Part shown: one piece after another, positions 7,768 to 16,917 of the stretch
How positions within the stretch are numbered: the first letter of the stretch is position 1
How the letters are laid out: each line of letters begins with the position of its first letter
Assembly (NCBI GenBank): GCA_012103505.1
Contig: WLWP01000001.1
Span: forward strand, 2,852,001 to 2,916,000
Direction of reading: 5' to 3'
Length of the DNA: 64,000 bases
Source of the DNA: Pseudomonadales bacterium
GTDB taxonomy: Bacteria; Pseudomonadota; Gammaproteobacteria; Pseudomonadales; Azotimanducaceae
Program-made: the position numbers and the translations under genes
The notes under the pieces: generated by a model
What the model saw: the letters and a program-made list of their open reading frames with translations, nothing else
Database searches by the model: none
What the model was told of the DNA's origin: nothing

Positions 7768-8961
7768 ATGAAAACCCTATATCTTGCAATCTTTCTAACG
7801 CTTTGCCTTCCCTGTGCAGAAGCCGCCCGCATCAAGCACGTGGACGAAATCACCGCGCTTCCCGAAAATGAAGCGGAAAGGGATCTATGGGATGTTGCGG
7901 TTGGTCATCAAGACAACATCCGCGAAGAAGATCGATTGGTCGACGACGCTGATCTTGAGGCTTACTTAGATCGTGTCGGCCAACGACTCCTTGGCAACCG
8001 GTTGGACCATCTCGGTATTCGCGTCAAATTCATCGTGGTGCAAAACAATCTGCTCAGCGCCTGGGTTTACCCATATGGAACGATCGCGGTGAACACAGGA
8101 CTATTGGCTGGAATGGAAAATGAAGCACAACTCGCAGCCATTATTGGTCATGAGTTGTCCCATTTCATGCAGCGCCATTCTTATCGAGAGTTGATTGCTG
8201 ACAAGCGCCAGTCAGTAATCGGCAAAGGACTTGGCATACTCGCCACGGCTGCCGTCGCCTCGCAAACAGGGGTAATTGACACAGATCTTATGAAAGCGGG
8301 TGGGTTATGGACTGATCTGGTGACCAGCGGCTACTCACGCAAGAACGAACACATTGCCGACGCCGAAGGCCTCGAACTCTTAGTTGGCGCTGGGTACGAC
8401 CAAGCCCAGGCCATTCGTGCTTTTGAGATCCTTAAGCAAAATTCCGCATACGGTGTGTTAAGCCCAAGTCTTCTATGGAGCAGCCATCCGACGCTAGATG
8501 ATCGCTTAAAGAATCTGACCAAAGCTGTGAAGAAAGCCGAGCGTAAAAAGGGCTATCAAGCGGGAGACATACCTTCAAGTGAGGACTATTACCGGGCGGT
8601 CGCGACCGCTATCCGCCGGACCGGCGCCCAAGATCTTCGTGAGCAATATTTCGAACGAGCCCAAACAGCATTCCAGAAATATACGATCGCCAAGCCCGAT
8701 GACGCGCAAGGCCACTTCCTGCTTGCAGAGGCTTATCGCCTGGATAACCCCGATGGTCCTGACTTTAAGGCCCGTGAATCTAGCTATCAGGCGGCAATCA
8801 ACCAAAAGACCGACTATGCACCGGCATATCTTGAGCTGGGTATGGTTGCCCGCCAACAAGGGCAAGTCGCTGCCGCAAAGCAAGCGTTCACACGTTATCT
8901 AGAACTCAGTCCGGACACCACTCAAGCTGACTTGGTGCGCTGGTATTTGGCAAATCTATAG
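7768..8961 (+). CDS. M48-family metalloprotease with C-terminal TPRs
   Basis: 397 residues. A signal peptide (MKTLYLAIFLTLCLPCAEAA) is followed by an M48 zinc-protease domain with the active-site HELSH at 128-132 and the downstream EHIAD (194-198) that supplies the third zinc ligand. The last 130 residues hold TPR-like repeats. The layout matches periplasmic BepA/YfgC-like proteases, which handle misfolded outer-membrane proteins. That role is inferred from architecture. It sits 14 bp after the exported-protein gene and ends 13 bp before the convergent CBS gene. Confidence 0.85.
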   Translation: MKTLYLAIFLTLCLPCAEAARIKHVDEITALPENEAERDLWDVAVGHQDNIREEDRLVDDADLEAYLDRVGQRLLGNRLDHLGIRVKFIVVQNNLLSAWVYPYGTIAVNTGLLAGMENEAQLAAIIGHELSHFMQRHSYRELIADKRQSVIGKGLGILATAAVASQTGVIDTDLMKAGGLWTDLVTSGYSRKNEHIADAEGLELLVGAGYDQAQAIRAFEILKQNSAYGVLSPSLLWSSHPTLDDRLKNLTKAVKKAERKKGYQAGDIPSSEDYYRAVATAIRRTGAQDLREQYFERAQTAFQKYTIAKPDDAQGHFLLAEAYRLDNPDGPDFKARESSYQAAINQKTDYAPAYLELGMVARQQGQVAAAKQAFTRYLELSPDTTQADLVRWYLANL

Positions 8962-8974
8962 GTTAAAGCCGGTC

Positions 8975-9403
8975 TTAGTCCGAAATTTCTTCCTCAACGA
9001 TGTTGTGCTCTTCGAACTTCTCGTGGATGACATCCAAGAACAAATCTCTAAGAGAGAGAATTCCGACAGGTTTGCCAGCGACGACAACCGGTAAGTGCCG
9101 TATGCGATGTTTTCGTGTTAGTGCTATGCAGTGAACCACAGTATCTTCCGGCGTCACGGTGACAGGGTCCCGCGTCATGATCTCAGACACCTTTGTAATC
9201 TTAGTTGCGTGATGGTCTAAGAGAACTTTGCGGACATAGTCTCGCTCAGAAACAATGCCTACCAGATATCCGTCAATTTGCACCAAAAGTGCACCGATAT
9301 CCTCTCGATTCATCATCTCCACCGCATCGAAGACCGATGCGAGAGGTTCTATCCAAACTGGTTCGCGCGTCACTACATCTATTAGATCTGATACATGATG
9401 CAT
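8975..9403 (-). CDS. CBS-domain pair protein
   Basis: 142 residues made almost only of two CBS domains (first around VFDAVEMMNREDIGALLVQI, second around VSEIMTRDPVTVTPEDTVVH). Such stand-alone Bateman modules bind adenine nucleotides and act as energy or redox sensors, although the partner is unknown here. GGAGGACC just before the ATG supports the start. A second CBS protein of nearly equal size lies at 36515-36946, after the nuo operon. Confidence 0.85.
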   Translation of the reverse strand: MHHVSDLIDVVTREPVWIEPLASVFDAVEMMNREDIGALLVQIDGYLVGIVSERDYVRKVLLDHHATKITKVSEIMTRDPVTVTPEDTVVHCIALTRKHRIRHLPVVVAGKPVGILSLRDLFLDVIHEKFEEHNIVEEEISD

Positions 9404-9626
9404 CTAATCGGTCCTCCATCCAGCTGTAAAAGAAGCCCTCACCTTATATGGCGAGCCACATCTTTGACTTAACGATCCGCAGCCCGATTTATAACGTTAT
9501 ATTTTCGTCATTTGTTCGGTGTCGCGGCCAAATCATGCCCATAGCCCTGATTCTTCCGTTCTCACACGAATTGTCAAGGTTGCTGAATTCCTACAACCAT
9601 GCGAGGAGGTCTGGCTGCCCATGCGA

Positions 9627-11825
9627 TCAGCGGACCTGCAAAGCCTCACCGTACTCCTGGGCTTTTTCTTCCAAGTTCGCTTCTTGCGCGATGCTGTACG
9701 CAGCTTGGAGCAGTTGTCGATCTCGCCGTAACGCAAGTGTCCGATCGACCACCGCCAATGCATCCGAAGAGCGTCCAGCAGAATGCAGTGCCACTGCATG
9801 TACGTAGGCGTAACGGGCAGATTCAGGGGCAAGCTGCCAAGCCTGCTCCAACAGCGGTAGTGCGGTTGCAGCCTCGCCCTGACGCACGACCCACAACGCC
9901 TTACTCAGCAACACATCGGGTACCTCTGGCGCGAGTACATGTGCTTGCTCCAACAATGGGCCCCCTTGGCCGTCACGACCAGTGCTGCGATATAAGTCTG
10001 CCAGATTAATCAGACCTGGCACCCATTGTGGATTGAGCTCTAGGCTTGTTTTGAGCGCTTGTTCAGCGGCTGGGATGTCGTTTAGCGCCAGGTGCACACT
10101 GGCAAGCTCAGATTGACCTTCAGCCACATCGGCATTGAAAGTAACTGACCGCAAATAGTCGTCTAGGTATGGCCGAAACGCTTCACGTTCTACCTCCCCC
10201 AATTCCGGGAGCGTACTTACCAACCCGCGTACTGCTTCAACGCGTACCGCAAGCCTCTCATCGTCCAGCAAGCGTTTGGTTCGCTGCCACCGTTGTTCAG
10301 CTGGCCACCGCTGAGCACCGCGCAGCGCCCCCACTCGCACAAGCGCGCTTGTATCTCGCAGACCTTTCTCGATCGCAACCGATGATCCATGTAACTCGTA
10401 GCTCACCAACAGCGAAAGCGCTGTTGCGCGAACAATGGCTGGTTGGGATGAGTCCATCGCGATTTTAGTTAGCTGTGGTTCAACCGCTGGATCAGCATTT
10501 CTCCCAGCAGCAAAGATTGACGCAAAATGGTCATCACGCTCCCCGGGATACCAGTCTTCGATCGCACTCGCAGCCCACTGCGGCGTTTTGTCTTCATGGC
10601 ACTGATTACACGCGTTGGGCGTTTGCAGGCTTACAGACAAATCAGGACGGGGAATTCGAAAACTGTGATCGCGACGATCATCGACCACCATATAAGTCTT
10701 ATCGCTCATGTGGCAAGACACACAGCTCGGCTCGCTCTGTGTCTGTTCATGGAAATGATGTCCGGAACTATCGTAGTTAGCCAACGACAGGGATGGAAAA
10801 TCTGGTCGTCCAACTGAGTTGTGGCACTGGGTGCAGAGGCCGTTGCCTGCAATTTTAATCTGATTGGAGTGTGGCTCGTGACAGTTGCTACAGGTCACGC
10901 CTTGTTCGTGCATCTTGCTTTGCGTGAAAGAACCGTAAACATAGACCTCGTCCAATATCTGGCCGTCGGCGTGATACAACCCCTCGTCCAAAAGTACTGG
11001 CAAGTAATAGTCGAAAAAATTCTGCTTCGACGTGAACCCGTCTGTGAGTTGCCCACGACGACTATGGCATTGGGCGCAGGTGTTCATCTGTTCTTGTTGG
11101 CTTGTCATCGGAACGACTTTGGTGGAGTCTGGATCGACCCCACCGCTCCGTGCCCATGACACGTGTTGCGAGCTCTGACCGTGGCAGGCTTCACAACCCA
11201 CACTCACTTCCGCAAATTTAGTCTCGTAGGATCGTGTTCCTGCATCGTAATTTTTCTGCAGCCCGGTGGAATGGCAATCTGCACACATGAAATTCCAGTT
11301 AGCAGCAGGTTTCGTCCAATGCAAAACATCATCAGGACCCACCGACTCATCCGGATGAAGATGGAACCATCGCCCTCCTCCTTGTTCCTCAGACCGGCTA
11401 TCCCAGGAAATCCCTAACGCTTGCAAACGGCCGTTGGCACCTTCCAGTAGGTACTGTTGCAGCGGCGCAACCCCAAAAGTATAACGAACGGTATGGTCCG
11501 CCAGTTCACCGCTCGCACCTTCCGTGCGCACTTGATAGCCCGATGCATCGTGGGTGAAGGATGATCTAATACCGGCATAGGTAAACTGTGCACCGTCAAA
11601 GTCGGCAACGACAGTTTTTGACGAAGCTGGTTGCATGGCCAACTGGTGATGCGATCCGAACCAAAGGTCATATTCTTGCGCATGACACTCAGCGCAAGTA
11701 CTTGAGCCAACATATGCCTGCGCAACCTGAGCCTCAGCTTGCCCTGCTGGGACGCGCTGCTCGCCACACCCAGCGAGCCAACCCAACAGACTGATAAGCA
11801 AAACTGGCAATGAGATCCTATACAA
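9627..11825 (-). CDS. Octaheme c-type cytochrome lipoprotein with HEAT/TPR-like tail
   Basis: About 732 residues. The N-terminus is a lipoprotein signal (PVLLISLLGWLAGC), so the protein should be lipid-anchored outside the cytoplasm. Eight CXXCH heme-binding motifs follow at about residues 44, 181, 211, 250, 312, 331, 368 and 406 (CAECH, CADCH, CEACH, CAQCH, CSNCH, CTQCH, CVSCH, CNQCH). From about 430 onward come HEAT-like helices and then TPR-like repeats. The frame extends to a TTG at 11858, but the TTG at 11825, with GGGGTG 9 bases upstream, places the signal peptide at the extreme N-terminus. It probably carries electrons or reduces a small compound; the acceptor is unknown. A 30-bp dyad lies upstream. 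Confidence 0.8.
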   Translation of the reverse strand: MYRISLPVLLISLLGWLAGCGEQRVPAGQAEAQVAQAYVGSSTCAECHAQEYDLWFGSHHQLAMQPASSKTVVADFDGAQFTYAGIRSSFTHDASGYQVRTEGASGELADHTVRYTFGVAPLQQYLLEGANGRLQALGISWDSRSEEQGGGRWFHLHPDESVGPDDVLHWTKPAANWNFMCADCHSTGLQKNYDAGTRSYETKFAEVSVGCEACHGQSSQHVSWARSGGVDPDSTKVVPMTSQQEQMNTCAQCHSRRGQLTDGFTSKQNFFDYYLPVLLDEGLYHADGQILDEVYVYGSFTQSKMHEQGVTCSNCHEPHSNQIKIAGNGLCTQCHNSVGRPDFPSLSLANYDSSGHHFHEQTQSEPSCVSCHMSDKTYMVVDDRRDHSFRIPRPDLSVSLQTPNACNQCHEDKTPQWAASAIEDWYPGERDDHFASIFAAGRNADPAVEPQLTKIAMDSSQPAIVRATALSLLVSYELHGSSVAIEKGLRDTSALVRVGALRGAQRWPAEQRWQRTKRLLDDERLAVRVEAVRGLVSTLPELGEVEREAFRPYLDDYLRSVTFNADVAEGQSELASVHLALNDIPAAEQALKTSLELNPQWVPGLINLADLYRSTGRDGQGGPLLEQAHVLAPEVPDVLLSKALWVVRQGEAATALPLLEQAWQLAPESARYAYVHAVALHSAGRSSDALAVVDRTLALRRDRQLLQAAYSIAQEANLEEKAQEYGEALQVR

Positions 11826-11883
11826 CGAAATTGCACCCCAACCTGAGACATCGATCAATCTAATCCAAACCTGTCAATCAACC

Positions 11884-11913
11884 ACTATTCGGGCAACCAA
11901 CTGGCCGAATAGT
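11884..11913. promoter_or_regulatory. Spaced inverted repeat upstream of the octaheme cytochrome
   Basis: ACTATTCGG (11884-11892) and CCGAATAGT (11905-11913) are perfect 9-bp arms separated by 12 bp. The dyad lies 58-88 bp upstream of the preferred TTG start of the minus-strand cytochrome gene. It could be an operator or a transcript hairpin. No T-run follows. Confidence 0.4.
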
Positions 11914-12077
11914 AAGCGCGCAATCCCTTCAAAAACAACATTAGGTGTTCTTTGCCGCGAAAACCTTGAGTCGCTCAACGGCTCTACTGGCTAGGTCAAT
12001 CGTGAAGTCCTAGCAGAGATTGGTATCAATGAATGAACGCTACGTCAGTGGGAGTCCAGCGGAATTATGAGCAGTGA

Positions 12078-12461
12078 TTAACGCTGCCAGCGTACATCCC
12101 TTGTGCTCCACCAAATCACAAACAAGAGGATGACCTGCACGACTAAACGCAAGGACAAGAAGAGGGGACCTACCTCAGGAAACAGATCCGGATTCATCCA
12201 CATATGAACGTTTGCTGGCGTAACAGCGAGAGTCAGCAGGATCAGCAAGTTGCCAGCGAGTTGCCTGGTACTAGGCGGTAAGAGCATCCCCGCGAAGAGA
12301 ACTTCTAGCACGCCACTGACGTAGACGATCTCTAAGTGCCAAGGCAGGTACGGCGGCATGATCGCGACAAAAAAGTCGGGATTGGTGAAATGCCCAATGC
12401 CACCAAACATGAACCATGTGAAGGCGATGCCTAACCCGAGATAACTAGCTGCTTTTTTCAA
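12078..12461 (-). CDS. DoxX-like small membrane protein
   Basis: 127 residues with four hydrophobic helices and the DoxX-type opening (GLGIAFTWFMFGGIGHFTNP), then IVYVSGVLEVLFAGMLL. DoxX-like proteins are inner-membrane proteins, some linked to quinol or thiosulfate oxidation, but most members have no known role. The start is TTG at 12461 with AGGAT 7 bases upstream. The gene stands between the DUF3604 gene and the octaheme cytochrome gene. Co-transcription with the cytochrome is uncertain because 250 bp separate them. Confidence 0.7.
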   Translation of the reverse strand: MKKAASYLGLGIAFTWFMFGGIGHFTNPDFFVAIMPPYLPWHLEIVYVSGVLEVLFAGMLLPPSTRQLAGNLLILLTLAVTPANVHMWMNPDLFPEVGPLFLSLRLVVQVILLFVIWWSTRDVRWQR

Positions 12462-12518
12462 GCGCCGATCCTAGCAGTACCCCGAAACAAGTCCATTACG
12501 TGCCGGTTGTGATGTCCT

Positions 12519-14426
12519 CTACTCAGGGGTGTACCAAACGGGTGATGTGTAGGCCCGCTCCTGGGTTGTCATCCGAACCTCGGGAGGCATCTTGGTGCCG
12601 AAGAATTTAGCGTCGTAGGCAGGCCAACGAGGTGTCTCAATTTCAATCACCCGCACGTAATAGAAGGCAGGTTCCGATGGGTCAAAATCTGAATCCCGCC
12701 ATGCTGTTTGCAATATTGGCGCGCCAACAGAATTCGTATAACTCGCTTCGGCGATATTCACAGTACTACGCAGCTTTGTCACCTTACCCGTGCTAGATGA
12801 GACGGCCCTGTCGTCAGACAGCGCAATATCAAATACTTTTTCATGCGTTTCACCCTGATCGTCGATCCAGCCTTTAACCATTTGAACGCGGTCCAGGTTT
12901 GCGCCCATCGGGTCCTTCAAAGCACTAATTAGAAAGCTAGGTGCCTTGCGATACGCACCAGATGCCAAGGCCAGCAAGTCACCCCCCATCGGTACGCCTT
13001 GTTGATAGCCGTATTCAATCCAATCTGGTCGAGCCAAATCCGCGGCGACGAAATCCCAACCAGCAAACAATCGGACAGACATGCGAGGTCCCGTACTGGC
13101 ATAGGTCTCTTTACGTTTTAGAGCAGCGAATATGGATTCCCGGGTGTTTTCTTGGGCCCACACAGCTGCGTAACCGGAAGCCGCCATCTCCCACTCGAGC
13201 TGAACGATGTTGGGAATGTTCACGAACGGTTCAACTGCTCGTGTAGCACTCGGCTCATGCCAGCTAAATTTGCCCCAAAAGTTATTTTCGTCCGCGGACG
13301 GAATGCCCGTGTGAGAATCCGTACTGCCGATCATGCCGAACTTGAAAGGATTGGCGCCGACTTTCGTGAAGAGTGCTAAACCACGCCGTAAGGCAGGTCG
13401 AGCGTATTCTCCCGCAAACATGGAGTCTTCGTGCGGGTCGGTCGAAAAGCCTCGATAACGATCCCAAGATTCATAGTCGGCAAATTCATCGTCCGGCGAA
13501 ACAAACGGGTGTGTCTCACTGTCACCCTTAAACTGCGTGACTTCCATCAGTGGTTCCCACCGGTTTCGGCTTTGCGCGTATTCCTTGGTCATCGCGTTCC
13601 CGTCGGAATCTGTCTCTGCAAAGATGAGCCCCGCACTGACATTAGAGTTATGTGGTATTGCCAAGGCTTGACCGCCTGTCAGGCGCTCGTATTGATCCAA
13701 GTAACGCCATAAGCCTCGCGGCCGATTGTCATCGTAAGCACTTAAGGGCACCACTTGGTTCGCCCGTTCTGCATCGTCTGCAAATATAACGATACGGTGC
13801 ATATTCCCGCCGCCACGCCCAGAACTCCACTCATAGCCGATAAACGCCGTGAATTGACCTGGCTGGTTGTACGCATCTGCAGTCGACGTAACACGTTGCC
13901 AAACGGATTTTCTGTATTCAGGGCTATCGAGTAAGTCTTCGCGGCTACGCAGCGAATTGCCGAACTCAATGAGAATCTTGGCAATTTCTTCAGGACCCGA
14001 CAGATACATCTGATACCACCGTTGCCCAGTTTCAGTTTCCAGCAAGCGAGGATCCGCAGACGCTAAGCCAGGGAACAAGCCCATAGTCTCTGCATGATCG
14101 GCAGCTACAAGGAAATCAAGCGGACGGTTGAGACGGACAGGCATACCGTTGTGAGCAATGATCGTCTCGCCGCGAGCTAGTCGGTACGCCTCGTTTGGTC
14201 CAAATCTACTGTTGCCTCCAGATGCGGCATCAACAGAGAGGTTTGTATGTAGATGCGTATCCCCCCAGAGCAGTTGTGTGGGAAACGTTTTGTTAGTCGC
14301 AGGCGAATAAGAACTGATTGTGGACTGCGCACCAACTGCTACTGCACTCAGACAACAAATTATCATCCCAACAACCGGTGATATCACCATTTGATGGGCT
14401 GACATTCGGTCTAGGATCTTAGGCAT
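12519..14426 (-). CDS. DUF3604 domain exported protein
   Basis: 635 residues. An N-terminal hydrophobic segment (VVGMIICCLSAVAVGAQS) ends in a likely cleavage site, so it is exported. The rest matches the DUF3604 family: LLWGDTHLHTNLS near residue 53, DFLVAADHAE near 108, FIGYEWSS, and STDSHTGIPS near 365. The repeated His/Asp motifs resemble a PHP-type metal site, so a phosphoesterase or hydrolase role is plausible, but no member's activity is known to me. AAGGGAG lies 10 bases before the ATG. It is followed in the same direction by the DoxX-like gene. Confidence 0.8.
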   Translation of the reverse strand: MPKILDRMSAHQMVISPVVGMIICCLSAVAVGAQSTISSYSPATNKTFPTQLLWGDTHLHTNLSVDAASGGNSRFGPNEAYRLARGETIIAHNGMPVRLNRPLDFLVAADHAETMGLFPGLASADPRLLETETGQRWYQMYLSGPEEIAKILIEFGNSLRSREDLLDSPEYRKSVWQRVTSTADAYNQPGQFTAFIGYEWSSGRGGGNMHRIVIFADDAERANQVVPLSAYDDNRPRGLWRYLDQYERLTGGQALAIPHNSNVSAGLIFAETDSDGNAMTKEYAQSRNRWEPLMEVTQFKGDSETHPFVSPDDEFADYESWDRYRGFSTDPHEDSMFAGEYARPALRRGLALFTKVGANPFKFGMIGSTDSHTGIPSADENNFWGKFSWHEPSATRAVEPFVNIPNIVQLEWEMAASGYAAVWAQENTRESIFAALKRKETYASTGPRMSVRLFAGWDFVAADLARPDWIEYGYQQGVPMGGDLLALASGAYRKAPSFLISALKDPMGANLDRVQMVKGWIDDQGETHEKVFDIALSDDRAVSSSTGKVTKLRSTVNIAEASYTNSVGAPILQTAWRDSDFDPSEPAFYYVRVIEIETPRWPAYDAKFFGTKMPPEVRMTTQERAYTSPVWYTPE

Positions 14427-14447
14427 TACGGTGTCGCTCCCTTAGTT

Positions 14448-15215
14448 CTAAACGACCAAGAAACGTGTACCAAAGCGTTGAAAGTCCCTTTCCGCCGGCT
14501 CACCTGTCGCTGACAACGTTAGCGCCCAAATTCCTTCACCATGGGTGCGGAGATGCGTGTCAATTTCAGCGGCAAAACTTTGTTTTGTATCAACCGGGGA
14601 AACCAATTCGATACAACCACCCTTAGGTGGACGAACGACGATGCTGCAGACACCTCGTTTGGCATCCATCACCACATCGTTTGCTGCCAACCCTAAACCC
14701 TCCGCATAGGCTTTTGTCACAGCAGACGCATCTCGCGTGGCAACGACCACTTTTTGAATGCCTGAGAAGTTAGGCGCCCTACTGACAGGATGCTTCGGTT
14801 GCGCAACTGAATCGTTGGGATATATCCGAACGAGCACGCCGTGGGTTGATCGCGGATGAATGTCTCGCCCGCCTGCACCATGCATTAAAGGCAACACTTC
14901 AAGGCCGCGATCTAAGAGCTCCACGGCCTCTGCGTCAGGATTCGCAGCTTCCAACATCATTGCGTAGATACCTTCGCCCCTGTGCGCAAGAAACTTTTGC
15001 AAGGCTTGGCTTAACGGTTTATCTGGATCGGCAGGAGCCATCAGCTCTATATTACTGCCGCTGACGGGCTGACACATCGCGACATGAGCCCCCAAGGACG
15101 GCACCGTCCTTGAAGATAGGTCTGCTACTGGCATCCCGAACTCTTCCTTAAAAACAGACACAGCCTGTTCGAAATCATGAATCGCAATTGCTATGCGTGG
15201 CATGGCTGTAATCAT
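14448..15215 (-). CDS. Two-domain VOC (glyoxalase-like) protein
   Basis: 255 residues with two vicinal-oxygen-chelate modules, one from residue 6 (IAIAIHDFEQAVSVFKEEFG) and one from about 150 (QKVVVATRDASAVTKAYAEG). Each contains the paired beta-alpha-beta-beta-beta pattern that binds a divalent metal. The family includes extradiol dioxygenases, glyoxalases and epimerases. The position between the tannase/feruloyl esterase and DUF3604 genes suggests work on an aromatic or hydroxy-acid intermediate, which is inference. GGAG 8 bases before the ATG supports the start. Confidence 0.75.
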   Translation of the reverse strand: MITAMPRIAIAIHDFEQAVSVFKEEFGMPVADLSSRTVPSLGAHVAMCQPVSGSNIELMAPADPDKPLSQALQKFLAHRGEGIYAMMLEAANPDAEAVELLDRGLEVLPLMHGAGGRDIHPRSTHGVLVRIYPNDSVAQPKHPVSRAPNFSGIQKVVVATRDASAVTKAYAEGLGLAANDVVMDAKRGVCSIVVRPPKGGCIELVSPVDTKQSFAAEIDTHLRTHGEGIWALTLSATGEPAERDFQRFGTRFLVV

Positions 15216-15245
15216 AGCTCGGCTCCGTTTCCGACCGCTCGGTAC

Positions 15246-16727
15246 TTATTTACACACATAACTTGAGGCTTGGTCTTCCGGCCCCTTGTCATACTGTGCG
15301 AGTTTTGGGTAAACACATTGCGGACGCGAAAACGCGCCATCTGGTCGCGAGCCGATGATCGTGTCTGGGGCCTTATTCTCTTCAACCCACTGCACGAGCG
15401 GATCGATGTAATCAGTTACCCACGCACCCGGTCCTCTTCCACAGTGGGTCATACCTGGGATCATGAACAGGCGAAAGAAATCTTTAGTCTTGCTCACGCC
15501 ACCAGATTCAGCCTCAACTTTGTGTAGATATTCAATAGCGCGCTGCGCCCGCAAAGGATAGTCGTTCCACCCTTGGTACATAAGAATCTTGCCACCGTGG
15601 CCAGAGAACTCGGACAGGTCAGCGGTGTTCACATCGACGATGGCTGAGGCACGCTCTAAGTCCGCCCGATCGTTCAGCATATCGAATTCGTTGGGATCGT
15701 AATTGAGGTCACGATAAACCCATGTCTTCAACATTTCGGTGACCACTTCGTTAAGCGTGCCATCTAGGGCTTCGCCAGTTATCGGCATCGGCATGCCAGG
15801 AAGTCCCCATGTACGCCAATCGCCTGCGCCCTCAGCACCAGGCAGTAGTCCTGGGCTGATGACATTTCCACCTGCGTCGACCACGCCGCGGAGATGCGTC
15901 ATTACCGTTTCGAGTTGCCCCTCAGTCAGACACGTCCCTTGCGTATCATCCGAACAGAGGAGACTTGTTGGGTCATAGTGCTCAAGTGTGCATTCACGCG
16001 GATCGTTGATCACACCATCGTTGACCCCATCGAGAGAATCACAAGCAGCGCTGGATGTCTGATCTAGCAGGCTCAGATGCGCTTCCGTAAGTGGGTTTGC
16101 CTCCTGCGCCCGATGTACATTTAGCGACCACAACAGAAATTCGCGGATGACCTGTATTGCTGGTGCACCTACGACGATGCCGTCGAAGTCGTCAGGGTAG
16201 CGCGTGGCTTCTATGAGACCTTGGCGCCCGCCATTGGAACATCCACGATAGTAGGCGTGGTCGACTTCTTGGTCGTAGAAAGCGCGAGTGACATCCTTAG
16301 CCGTGAGAGTCGCAAGGTGTACCCCACGAAACGCATAGTCGAGAGCAGCTTCAGGTTGCATTGCATAGGTAGGGTCTTGGCCTTCGTGCCCAGTGTCAGT
16401 TGAAGCGACAGCAAAGCCGCGATGCAACTCTCGCGTGGTGTCCGCAATAAAGCCTGATGCACCCCCTGTGCCTTCCATGAGAAACCGACCCGACCAGTCC
16501 TTAGTCGGCAGACGAACTTCAAATCGGATCGCACGATTGATAACACCGCGAACTGCACAATGCTCTGGCACACCGTCTGTAGCACTTACGATAATGCCAG
16601 GTTCAACAGCGCGCTCGTGATTGCTAAGTTTGTATGCGTTAAAGCAGTCCTGTTCAGTTGGAGCAGCACTCGCTGCGAACGCTTGCGAAACAAGAAAGAA
16701 AAACAGCACGATTTTAGTTTGCGGCAT
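15246..16727 (-). CDS. Tannase/feruloyl esterase family protein
   Basis: 493 residues with a signal peptide (IVLFFFLVSQAFAASAAP), so it acts outside the cytoplasm. The tannase/feruloyl esterase active-site pattern is visible: CSNGGRQG with Cys163-Ser164, a YQGWNDYPL Asp, and THCGRGPGA with His428-Cys429, the CS-D-HC arrangement in which a disulfide joins nucleophile and His regions. Known members release gallic, ferulic or related acids from esters and some act on PET-like oligomers. AAGGGG lies just upstream of the ATG. A structured 29-bp dyad lies 14-42 bp upstream and may be its operator. Confidence 0.85.
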   Translation of the reverse strand: MPQTKIVLFFFLVSQAFAASAAPTEQDCFNAYKLSNHERAVEPGIIVSATDGVPEHCAVRGVINRAIRFEVRLPTKDWSGRFLMEGTGGASGFIADTTRELHRGFAVASTDTGHEGQDPTYAMQPEAALDYAFRGVHLATLTAKDVTRAFYDQEVDHAYYRGCSNGGRQGLIEATRYPDDFDGIVVGAPAIQVIREFLLWSLNVHRAQEANPLTEAHLSLLDQTSSAACDSLDGVNDGVINDPRECTLEHYDPTSLLCSDDTQGTCLTEGQLETVMTHLRGVVDAGGNVISPGLLPGAEGAGDWRTWGLPGMPMPITGEALDGTLNEVVTEMLKTWVYRDLNYDPNEFDMLNDRADLERASAIVDVNTADLSEFSGHGGKILMYQGWNDYPLRAQRAIEYLHKVEAESGGVSKTKDFFRLFMIPGMTHCGRGPGAWVTDYIDPLVQWVEENKAPDTIIGSRPDGAFSRPQCVYPKLAQYDKGPEDQASSYVCK

Positions 16728-16740
16728 GGGGCCCCTTATT

Positions 16741-16769
16741 AGTGATCACACTGCCTCAGTTGTATCACT
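16741..16769. promoter_or_regulatory. Two-tier 29-bp dyad upstream of the tannase gene
   Basis: The layout is AGTGAT-CAC-ACTG-CCT-CAGT-TGT-ATCACT. Two pairs of perfect complementary blocks (AGTGAT/ATCACT and ACTG/CAGT) are arranged symmetrically around 16755. It lies 14-42 bp before the ATG of the minus-strand tannase gene, where a dimeric repressor would block transcription. Confidence 0.5.
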
Positions 16770-16917
16770 CTCGGCCAACCCAGTAAATCAACCGAATGGG
16801 ACAATGCCTAACAGCCTCTCTGCGGATTATCCGCCGCGATGGTCAGAGGTTGAAAACAGGCTCTACAACACATGGTTAGCTCAGCGCAGACTCAAAGCAA
16901 GGTCTTGACTAGGATCC

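Noticed and set aside
9490-9501. 12-bp palindrome TATAACGTTATA upstream of the CBS gene
   Set aside because: AT-rich and short, expected by chance in a 64-kb window, with no other signal nearby.
11866-11877. CTGTCAATCA near 11870, also found near 21566
   Set aside because: The minus-strand reading contains TTGACA, but no convincing -10 box lies at the right distance in either place, so a shared promoter motif is not supported.
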